NCBI GenBank assembly: GCA_003151975.1
Contig: PLZD01000008.1
Location: 19,472 to 83,471, forward strand
From: Elusimicrobiota bacterium
Lineage (GTDB): Bacteria > Elusimicrobiota > Elusimicrobia > UBA1565 > UBA9628
Length of the DNA: 64,000 nucleotides
Reading direction: 5' to 3'
The notes beneath the pieces were generated by a model. It ran no database searches and was not told where the DNA came from. It saw nothing but the letters and a program-made list of their open reading frames with translations. This document shows, one piece after another, positions 18,697 to 24,972 of the stretch (within the stretch, counting starts at the first letter, position 1; every line of letters begins with the position of its first letter). Both the position numbers and the translations under genes were made by a program.

Positions 18697-19248
18697 CTAC
18701 TGGCACGCAGGGTAGACCTTCTTGCAGGCGTCGAGCGTGATCATTCCGATGTTCTTGCAGTCGTGCGCCTTGCGGCGCTCGAGGCCGCAGCTCTTGACGC
18801 AGCTCGCCAGCGTTCCGCAGAAGCCGGGGAAGGAATTGCAGACGGCGCATTTGGGATCGGCCGCCTTGCAGGCCGGATCGATCGCCTTGCAGTCTGCCTC
18901 GCTGATCTTGCCGGCCCGGAAGCAGTTCTCGGCCAGCGCGGGCGGCCGGCCGCACTCGCTCACGCATTTGGCGGCGATGCCGCACGACAACGGGAAGGCG
19001 TCGCAGCTGTCGCAGGGATCGACGCATTTATCGTAGAGCTTGTCGCAATGGGCCTTGGTGATCTTCGCGGCCTGGTAGCACTTCTTGGCCTCGCGGGCGG
19101 GCGTCTTACACTCCTTGACGCACGCGTCGATGACGCGGCAGGAGGCCGGGAAGGCCTTGCACTTGGAGCAGTCGGGGGCATCATCGGCGGCCGCGGCGGC
19201 CATCGACAGCAGCGCGGCGCACAGCGCGAGGAAAAATAAATTTTTCAT
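18697..19248 (-). CDS. Secreted protein of three 8-Cys repeats
   Basis: The product is 183 residues with a signal peptide (MKNLFFLALCAALLSMAAA). The mature part is three consecutive units of about 50 residues, each with eight cysteines in one pattern: C-x2-C-x2-FP-x2-C-x5-C-V-x2-C, then A-x2-C, then I-x4-C-x5-C. Conserved landmarks are CKAFPASC, CDAFPLSC and CNSFPGFC. An even number per unit suggests four disulfides per domain outside the cytoplasm. I do not recognise the family. The ATG at 19248 is chosen because it starts the signal peptide; a GTG at 19269 is possible. Confidence 0.7.
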   Translation of the reverse strand: MKNLFFLALCAALLSMAAAAADDAPDCSKCKAFPASCRVIDACVKECKTPAREAKKCYQAAKITKAHCDKLYDKCVDPCDSCDAFPLSCGIAAKCVSECGRPPALAENCFRAGKISEADCKAIDPACKAADPKCAVCNSFPGFCGTLASCVKSCGLERRKAHDCKNIGMITLDACKKVYPACQ

Positions 19249-19295
19249 GCTCCAACGGAATTGTAGCACACGGCTCGACAGAAAGAATCTCCCGC

Positions 19296-20813
19296 CTATT
19301 TAAACCGCGCGACGTCGCCCGTCGTCACGCCTTCCAAGACCGGGGTTTGGTCGCGATTCTGCAGGCTCGCCGCATCTTGTACCTTGGGCTTCAAATAATC
19401 ATAAAGCCCTTTCACGGTGACCGCGCCGGAGTCGTCCTGAGCCGCGCCGTCGAGCCCCTTGAGAAAATAGTAAGTGAAAATCCCATGGCCTTGCTCCCGC
19501 AGAGTCGCCGTGATCTCTTTCGACGAGGCGGCGGCGAAGAGCGTCAGCTTTCCGCCAGGCGCCACGGACGCATCGATCTGAGTGACCAGAGGCCGGGCAC
19601 CCTCCGCCAGCACGGAGCGTCCGCCTGCGCCCGAGAAGCAGGAGTCCAGCACGACGAGAACCTGCTTGGCTCGCAGCTTGCCCAGGCTCGCGTAGAGCTT
19701 CTTGACCGGGTAGCCGGTCTTGTTCAGGAAATTTGGATCGCCGTCAAAGGGGACGAGATAGGCCTGGTTCGACTGCGGATCAGGCGCGCCGTGGCCTGAG
19801 AAATAGAAAATCACGCGGCTGTCCTCCTTTACGTTGCGCGGCAGCCAGTCCTCAATATAGGCCTCGAGGCTCGACTTTGAGGCGCGCGGTCCGAGCAGGA
19901 GCTTGATGTTGCGCGGCGGCGTTCCCAAGGCGGCCACATGCTCCCTGACGGCGCGCGCGTCGTGCTCGGCGAACTGCGCTTCGGGCAGGTCGTTGGAATA
20001 CTTTTCGACGCCCACGATGACGGCGAAATCGTCGGGATGCTCGGGATGGTGATGCTGCGGAGTGTCAACGTCGGAGCGCGGCTCCGGGCGGCGTCCGCGC
20101 GCGGGAACTGGTTCCTCGCCTTCCGCCGCGCCGCCAGCAGGCGGATTGGCGGGGTTGGCGTTGAATCCGTTCGAAAGGACCCGCATCTGGGCTGCGAGCG
20201 CCTGCATTTGCGCTGCGACGGCAGGATTGGCGCCCGGGCCCGAAACGACCGTCGTGACATTCTGGCCGTTCTGCGCGGCCAATTGATTGAGATATTGAGC
20301 GATCGCGGGACGCCCGTAGGCGTTGGCGACGTCGGCCGCCGTCCCGCCGTTGTTGTTTCTGGCCGAGAGGTCGGCCCCCTTGTCGAGCAGGAGCTTGACC
20401 ATCTCCAAGTTTCCCGTGCTTGCCGCGTTCGCCAGCGGCGTCCCGCCGATGTCGGTCGTTCGGATATTGACCTCGGCACCGTGCTCGAGCAGATACCTGA
20501 CGACGTCCATATGACCGTAGAAGGTGGCCTGCATCAAAGGCGTCGCGCGAACCCGGTCCGCGACGTTGACATTGGCGCCGCGCTCGACCAAGAGCCTGAC
20601 GGTATCGAGATGGCCGAACTGCGCGGCGTAGAACAAGGGAGGCATCGACCAAGTCGAGTTATCTCCGACGTCGATCCGGGCGCCCTTATCGAGCATCGCT
20701 TTGACCTGCTGGTTGTCGCCCTGCGCGGCGGACAAGCTCAGCGAGGCGCAGCCGGACAGCGCCGGCAGAAGGCATGCTAATGCGATGATGGAGAGCAGTT
20801 TCTGGCGAATCAT
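19296..20813 (-). CDS. Lipoprotein with ankyrin repeats and caspase-like domain
   Basis: The product is 505 residues. A lipoprotein signal ends in LSGC (C22), so it is membrane anchored outside the cytoplasm. About four to five ankyrin repeats span 30-185 (LLVERGANVNVAD, LLDKGADLSARN). A Pro/Ala/His-rich linker (about 195-260) follows. The C-terminal domain is a peptidase C14-type caspase/metacaspase fold: FAVIVGVEKY, the catalytic His in FYFSGHGA (H341) and the catalytic Cys in VLDSCFSGAGG (C392). Both catalytic residues are intact. Bacterial orthocaspases are often regulatory; the target is unknown. Ankyrins may recruit partners. Confidence 0.85.
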   Translation of the reverse strand: MIRQKLLSIIALACLLPALSGCASLSLSAAQGDNQQVKAMLDKGARIDVGDNSTWSMPPLFYAAQFGHLDTVRLLVERGANVNVADRVRATPLMQATFYGHMDVVRYLLEHGAEVNIRTTDIGGTPLANAASTGNLEMVKLLLDKGADLSARNNNGGTAADVANAYGRPAIAQYLNQLAAQNGQNVTTVVSGPGANPAVAAQMQALAAQMRVLSNGFNANPANPPAGGAAEGEEPVPARGRRPEPRSDVDTPQHHHPEHPDDFAVIVGVEKYSNDLPEAQFAEHDARAVREHVAALGTPPRNIKLLLGPRASKSSLEAYIEDWLPRNVKEDSRVIFYFSGHGAPDPQSNQAYLVPFDGDPNFLNKTGYPVKKLYASLGKLRAKQVLVVLDSCFSGAGGRSVLAEGARPLVTQIDASVAPGGKLTLFAAASSKEITATLREQGHGIFTYYFLKGLDGAAQDDSGAVTVKGLYDYLKPKVQDAASLQNRDQTPVLEGVTTGDVARFK

Positions 20814-20857
20814 CGGGAGCTTGTGAAATCATACCATTCCCCGCGTGAACTTTTGGA

Positions 20858-20887
20858 TTGAACAAACCCGACCAATATCGCTAAACT
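20858..20887 (+). promoter_or_regulatory. Near-leaderless promoter of the SDR gene
   Basis: TTGAAC (20858-20863) and TAAACT (20882-20887) have an 18-base spacer. The ATG at 20895 is only 7 bases after the -10 box, and no Shine-Dalgarno sequence is present. Confidence 0.5.
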
Positions 20888-20894
20888 TGGAAAC

Positions 20895-21668
20895 ATGAAC
20901 CTCTCCAAGAACACGATCCTGATCACGGGCGGCGCGGCCGGCATCGGCTTCGAGCTCGCGCGCCAACTCTGCCGCCGCGGCAACAAGGTCATCATCACGG
21001 GCCGCGACCAGGCCAAGCTCGACTCCGCCCTGACCCAACTGCCGGACGTCACCATCATCAAGAGCGACGCCGGCGAGATCCGCGACATCGAGACGCTCCA
21101 TCAACGCATCGTGCGCGACTTCCCCGAGCTCAACGTCCTCATCAACAACGCGGGCATCATGCGCGACATCAACTTTCATAAAGACGAACGCTCTCTGGAA
21201 GATCTCACGCGCGAGATCGAGATCAACCTCTGCGGCCCGATCCGTCTGACCAAGAAATTCCTGCCTCAGCTCAAAGCCCGGCCCGAAGCCGCCATCGTCA
21301 ACGTCTCGTCAGGCCTGGCCTTCGTGCCGCTGCCGATCTCGCCGATTTACTGCGCGACCAAGGCCGCCTTGCATTCCTTCACGCAGTCCCTGCGCGTCCA
21401 GCTTAAGAACACGAAAGTCAAAGTCTTCGAGCTCGCGCCGCCCGCGACCGACACGCCCCTGCTGCGCCATGGCAACCCCAGCGACCTCAAAGGCGTCTCG
21501 ATCATGAGCGTCGAGGCGATGGTCACGGCCGCCATGAAAGGCTTCGAGAAAGATAATTTCGAAATCCGCCCGGGCCAAGCCAATCAGCTCAAGTTCATGA
21601 GCCGTCTGGCGCCCGAGTTTATCCTCAAGCAGCTCAGCCGCTCGGTGGACCGGATGCTCGCCTCGTGA
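20895..21668 (+). CDS. Short-chain dehydrogenase/reductase (DltE-like)
   Basis: A classical SDR of 257 residues. The NAD(P) site TGGAAGIGFELA is at about 10-21, NNAG at about 84-87, and the catalytic Ser (VNVSSG) precedes the YCATKAA active site (Y/K pair). The long mid-region resembles DltE-type oxidoreductases. The substrate cannot be inferred. An Arg in GRDQAKL after the second strand hints at NADP preference. Its stop overlaps the next gene (GTGA). Confidence 0.88.
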   Translation: MNLSKNTILITGGAAGIGFELARQLCRRGNKVIITGRDQAKLDSALTQLPDVTIIKSDAGEIRDIETLHQRIVRDFPELNVLINNAGIMRDINFHKDERSLEDLTREIEINLCGPIRLTKKFLPQLKARPEAAIVNVSSGLAFVPLPISPIYCATKAALHSFTQSLRVQLKNTKVKVFELAPPATDTPLLRHGNPSDLKGVSIMSVEAMVTAAMKGFEKDNFEIRPGQANQLKFMSRLAPEFILKQLSRSVDRMLAS

Positions 21669-22132
21669 GGCTGCTGTTGTTGGCGCTGTTGACGGGTTCC
21701 GCGCTCGCCAAAGAGTCGGGCCTGTTCATTCTGCGCGACAGCTTCGAGCACTGCAAGAAGATCGCTTATCTCACGCCCAAGGGCGACGAGCGCTTCGAGG
21801 GTGAAAAAGACTTCGACGCCGAGCCGATGGAGTCGGGCCCCACCAACGCCATCGAATTGGACTTCTTCAACGAGAAGCTCGCCAAGATCGTCATGACCTT
21901 CAAGCCCGAGTACTCGACGAAGGCCCAGTGGAAGGCGATGATCGACGCGCGCCGCCGTCTGCACGACAGCCTGGATCTCTGCGACCTGCGCAACAACGAG
22001 TGCTACGAGTGGACCGACGGCGACTCGGCCGAACGGCTGATGTACTACCCCGACAAGCCCGCGATCACGACGATGATCATCGACCGGGCCCCCTACAAAA
22101 AAGCCGTCTCCAAGAAGAAAAAGCGCGCCTAA
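21665..22132 (+). CDS. Small secreted hypothetical protein
   Basis: The product is 155 residues. It starts with GTG inside the SDR stop codon, followed by a signal peptide (MRLLLLALLTGSALA). The mature protein is mixed alpha/beta with three cysteines (FEHCKK, DLCDLRNNECYEW) and a Lys-rich tail (KKAVSKKKKRA). No family is recognised. It is translationally coupled to the SDR gene. Confidence 0.6.
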   Translation: MRLLLLALLTGSALAKESGLFILRDSFEHCKKIAYLTPKGDERFEGEKDFDAEPMESGPTNAIELDFFNEKLAKIVMTFKPEYSTKAQWKAMIDARRRLHDSLDLCDLRNNECYEWTDGDSAERLMYYPDKPAITTMIIDRAPYKKAVSKKKKRA

Positions 22133-22178
22133 ACTCCGGCGCGCATATGGCATAATCGGGCATCGGAGGATCGATTCC

Positions 22179-23405
22179 ATGAAAACCCTTTTCTTGCTCG
22201 CTTTCCTCGTCCGCCCCGCCTGCGCCGTCGATTTGCAGACGATCTATTTCAGCGCCGGATGGGCCAAAACCACGAATGAGGCGCCACCCGCACCCGCGGC
22301 CAAACCCTCTCAGCCGACGCAGAAGCCCGTCGGCGACCTGCACAATCCCGTCGCGCACATGGACATCACGGTCAAGGCGTATCAAATTTACGCCGCGCGC
22401 TTCGGCGGCGGGGAGCTTGCGCAATTCATCGGCACCGTCGACGGCGAAAATCCCGCGGCCGAGGACGACGGCAATGTCGTGGCGGGCTCGTACGATGAAG
22501 ACAAGTCGTTCAAGAATCCCTTCAACGAGATGCTTCCGATGGAGCGCCACTTCTGGGACATCCGCGGCGGCCTGCACGCAGGCTGGCAAGGCCACGACAG
22601 CTCGGTCAACCGCGCGCACAAGTATTGGTCGGGCGGCTACGGCGTCGAGGGCGACTTCGACTCGGACTGGGAGAAGAAAGGCGTCAAGGACGAGGGCGTC
22701 ATCGGCGCGTATAAAAAGGGCGACAAGGCCAAGGCGTACTGGTACCTCGGGCATGTCGCGCATTTGGTCGAGGATCTTTGTGTGCCCGCCCACGCTCTGC
22801 TGTTCACGCATGTGGGCGAGGGCACCGACATGTACGAGACCTACATGAAGCACCATTTCGGCGAGTGGTCGCCGGCCGCGAACTCGCCGGTCGACTCGTA
22901 TGACTCGCTTTTGGATTTGTTCAGCAAGACGGCGGTGGTCACCAACCAATTCGATGCAGGCCACGGCCCGGGCGACGAAGGCGTCGACGGCGAGAAGGAC
23001 CGCGGCGCGCGCCGCGCCGGTGGATTTACGGAAGACCAACTCAAGGAAGAGGGCCGGACCCTGATGCCGCTGGCCTACAACCGCGTCGCTTCGTTGTTCC
23101 TGTTCTTCTTCAAGCAGATCGACAAACAGCCGCCGAAGGTGACGCTGCTGATGCCCGCGTCGCTTGGCAACGAGATCACGCTGGACGCGGCCGCGACCGA
23201 CACGCAGAGCGGCGTCGACCGGCAGGGCTTCCGCTTCGAGGTGCTCGAGGCCGGGCGCTGGACGGCGATTTCTTCCGCGCGCTTTGTCGGCGTGCCGGGA
23301 CGGAGTTACTCGTTCCGGGTCTGGGCGCGCGACGCCGTCGGCAATACCGCGGTCTCGAAGACTAAGACTTGGCGCGCGGGCTCGCCAGCCGTCGCCAGCC
23401 GCTAA
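22179..23405 (+). CDS. Secreted zinc-dependent phospholipase C / P1-nuclease-like
   Basis: The product is 408 residues with a signal peptide (MKTLFLLAFLVRPACA). The metal-site motif YLGHVAHLVEDLCVPAHA near 189-206 (H192, H195, E198/D199, H205), with upstream His residues (GLHAGWQGHD), is typical of the helical zinc phospholipase C / S1-P1 nuclease superfamily. From about 310 a C-terminal Ig-like domain appears (PPKVTLLMPA to RVWARDAVGNTAV), probably for substrate or surface binding. GGAGG lies nine bases before the ATG. Whether it cuts phospholipid or nucleic acid cannot be decided here. Confidence 0.75.
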   Translation: MKTLFLLAFLVRPACAVDLQTIYFSAGWAKTTNEAPPAPAAKPSQPTQKPVGDLHNPVAHMDITVKAYQIYAARFGGGELAQFIGTVDGENPAAEDDGNVVAGSYDEDKSFKNPFNEMLPMERHFWDIRGGLHAGWQGHDSSVNRAHKYWSGGYGVEGDFDSDWEKKGVKDEGVIGAYKKGDKAKAYWYLGHVAHLVEDLCVPAHALLFTHVGEGTDMYETYMKHHFGEWSPAANSPVDSYDSLLDLFSKTAVVTNQFDAGHGPGDEGVDGEKDRGARRAGGFTEDQLKEEGRTLMPLAYNRVASLFLFFFKQIDKQPPKVTLLMPASLGNEITLDAAATDTQSGVDRQGFRFEVLEAGRWTAISSARFVGVPGRSYSFRVWARDAVGNTAVSKTKTWRAGSPAVASR

Positions 23406-23726
23406 CGCGGAGAATCTGCTTCAAGCTCGCCGCTTCCTTTATATTGTGCTCGGCGGGAAGCTTAAATTGATATACGGACCGGCCCGCTGTATATCAAAAA
23501 CCGGCCGACGCGTTTGCTATTGAAATAAATCTTTCGAGGACTTACACTTCTTAAAGATTCGAGCGCGTTGGCGAAATCGCCGGAATCATGATATGCCGCC
23601 CCAGCGTGCAGTGTTTGCAGCTTCGGATATTGGCGGATTTTTCGTGAAATAGAAGTTGGCGTAAGGGGAATTCGCTAAGCAGTATTTCAGCGGATTCCGT
23701 AGTTATGCTGACCAGTATAATCATAA
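23406..23726. other. AT-richer intergenic region before the cassette array
   Basis: No convincing gene. It contains an inverted repeat, TGATATAC / GTATATCA, around 23467-23495 that may form a hairpin after the phospholipase gene. A perfect TATAAT lies at 23716-23721, six bases before the cassette boundary, and could be a cassette promoter (its -35 is weak). A lone GTTATGC at 23702-23708 resembles an integron core site. If an attI existed it would be here, but I see no integrase gene. Confidence 0.45.
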
Positions 23727-23746
23727 GTTAGACTGCCGTGAAAACG

Positions 23747-24184
23747 ATGAAAACCGGAATTCAAATTAAGGCCGTCGAACCCGATGCAGATTATTTGGGG
23801 ATCGAAATTATGGCTTCAAACGGAAGGTTTGCAGGCTCAACGTTTATCTTTGCAGGACTGAGCGAGCTCAGCACCTTTGCGAAACAAATTGCAGGATTCC
23901 CGATAAAAATGGGCGACGAGCGGGAATATAAATTCGGACACAGTGGTCACCATGTGGCCGGGGGATATTGCAGCCTTCGGTTTTATTGCGTTGATCTTCA
24001 AGGACATGCCATTGTTGAGCTGGTGTTTGAAGATGACAATCAGCGTTTCACATCGGGAACATGCAATCTCAGCCTCAACGTTGAGGCGGCAGGCATTGAT
24101 CGATTTTGTGAAGAATTACGAACAATTGAGCGGGAGAAAGTGGGTGAGGCAATTCTTCCGATGAGCAGTCTAACATCGGCTTGA
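23747..24184 (+). CDS. Cassette-borne hypothetical protein (cassette 1)
   Basis: The product is 145 residues starting MKTGIQIKAV; a GTG at 23738 would add three residues. It is a soluble, beta-rich, Phe/Gly-containing protein with the stretches GRFAGSTFIFAGLSELS and GYCSLRFYCVDLQGHA. It resembles hypothetical proteins that I recall from integron cassettes in other bacteria; no function is known. The 3' end of the ORF runs into the attC site (its stop is at 24184, inside the site), as is common in cassettes. No ribosome site is visible. Confidence 0.7.
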   Translation: MKTGIQIKAVEPDADYLGIEIMASNGRFAGSTFIFAGLSELSTFAKQIAGFPIKMGDEREYKFGHSGHHVAGGYCSLRFYCVDLQGHAIVELVFEDDNQRFTSGTCNLSLNVEAAGIDRFCEELRTIEREKVGEAILPMSSLTSA

Positions 24185-24241
24185 ACGGACGGCGGCCATG
24201 AGGAGTTCCAGTAGCCGCCGCCTTTCAGCCAGGCGTTATGC
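24168..24241 (+). repeat. attC recombination site 1
   Basis: A 74-base imperfect palindrome. Outer cores are GTCTAAC (24168-24174) and GTTATGC (24235-24241). The arms CGGCTTGAACGGACGGCGGC and GCCGCCGCCTTTCAGCC pair with unpaired extra bases on one side, the asymmetry that defines the bottom strand in attC folding. Confidence 0.85.
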
Positions 24242-24262
24242 GCCCAGTGGCGATCGCACGGC

Positions 24263-24541
24263 ATGATTGAAACGAGACTTGTTCTAGGTGTTGCTGCGTA
24301 CGTACTCGCAAGCTTTCTCCTTTTGATTTGCGTTGGAGCCACGATCCATACTTTGAGAACAGGACGGTTCAGCTCAGGCGTGCATTTCGTTCCAACGATG
24401 GCTGCGTTTGTCGGTAGCACTATCCTTAGGGGTTCTTGGAAAGCGTTTTTTGTTGTCATAGTTCTCGATTTCGGTAGTTTCTTCATAAAAGGGAGGTGGC
24501 GGCCTTCTCCGCCTGAGCAGAGGAATTCAAACGGCTCATAG
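24263..24541 (+). CDS. Cassette-borne small membrane protein (cassette 2)
   Basis: The product is 92 residues with two or three hydrophobic helices (LVLGVAAYVLASFLLLICVG; HFVPTMAAFVGSTIL; AFFVVIVLDFGSFF) and a basic, Pro-rich end (KGRWRPSPPEQRN). It fills the 5' half of cassette 2, starting 22 bases after the attC1 core. No named family is recognised. About 120 bases between its stop and attC2 hold no gene. Confidence 0.6.
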   Translation: MIETRLVLGVAAYVLASFLLLICVGATIHTLRTGRFSSGVHFVPTMAAFVGSTILRGSWKAFFVVIVLDFGSFFIKGRWRPSPPEQRNSNGS

Positions 24542-24660
24542 GTGGTGAGGGCATTTCGTACACGGATGGTGAAGTTCGAGTTCGAACGTGAAAGTGTCGA
24601 AGTCCACATTTTGGGCGTGGCGTTTAACGGCGGGCGGGGCTACACTTGGAACTGAATGGC

Positions 24661-24735
24661 GCATAACATCGGCTTGAACGGACGGCGACCAGTGAGGACA
24701 TCCAGTAGCTGCCGCCGTTCAGCCACTCGTTAGCA
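24661..24735 (+). repeat. attC recombination site 2
   Basis: A 75-base site very similar to attC1 (both contain ATCGGCTTGAACGGACGGCG). Cores are GCATAAC (24661-24667) and GTTAGCA (24729-24735). The arms pair through GGACGGCG and the GCCGCCG of 24711-24717. The right core departs from GTTRRRY, as expected for the last site bordering ordinary chromosome. Confidence 0.82.
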
Positions 24736-24737
24736 CC

Positions 24738-24810
24738 AGCCGAACGAATCAAAATCGATTTTGATTCTTTAGGACGGACAAATTGAAAACCGATTTTCAT
24801 TCGTTCGGCT
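24738..24810. repeat. Nested inverted repeat A
   Basis: Arms of 26 bases (24738-24763 and 24785-24810) are inverted copies with three mismatches, starting AGCCGAACGAAT and ending ATTCGTTCGGCT. The left arm region also contains a perfect 22-base palindrome at 24746-24767. It begins right after attC2. Confidence 0.75.
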
Positions 24811-24853
24811 GATCAATAATCCCGTCAGCCGTCTCGCCACTGGGCAGGTCTTC

Positions 24854-24943
24854 CTGGTTCGTTGCTTTAAAGCAACAGCGCCCGAAATAGATTTGTTTAT
24901 TTGCGCCGAATTGGCCTGGTGTTGCTCTAGAGCAACGAACCAG
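24854..24943. repeat. Nested inverted repeat B
   Basis: Arms of 23 bases (24854-24876 and 24921-24943) are inverted copies with two mismatches. Each arm contains its own perfect 16-base palindrome, GTTGCTTTAAAGCAAC and GTTGCTCTAGAGCAAC, flanked by CTGGTTC / GAACCAG. The rest of 24542-24972 shows no gene besides attC2 and repeat A. The pair lies where the plus-strand cassettes meet the minus-strand kinase gene, so a terminator role is possible. Confidence 0.75.
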
Positions 24944-24972
24944 AAAAGATATTCAAACCCGGCCCGAACTTT

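Larger units (their letters stand above)
23727..24735 (+). mobile_element. Integron gene-cassette array (two cassettes, no integrase seen)
   Basis: Two cassettes lie head to tail. Cassette 1 runs from G|TTAGAC (23727-23733) to the core GTTATGC at 24235. Cassette 2 runs from there to GTTAGCA at 24729. The decisive point is complementarity. The inner site of cassette 1's attC, GTCTAAC (24168), is the exact reverse complement of that cassette's own left boundary GTTAGAC. The inner site of cassette 2's attC, GCATAAC (24661), is the exact reverse complement of its left boundary GTTATGC. This is what integrase-mediated insertion of circular cassettes produces. Each cassette carries one ORF. The DNA is clearly less GC-rich than its flanks. 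Confidence 0.85.

Noticed and set aside
23702..23708. GTTATGC as a further attC or attI core
   Set aside because: No paired inner core or arm structure was found upstream, so it is only a chance core-like heptamer or a trace of attI.
24040..24609. A 189-codon minus-strand frame across the cassettes
   Set aside because: It crosses attC1 and both cassette genes, has no motif and lies antisense; the plus-strand frames fit the cassette orientation.
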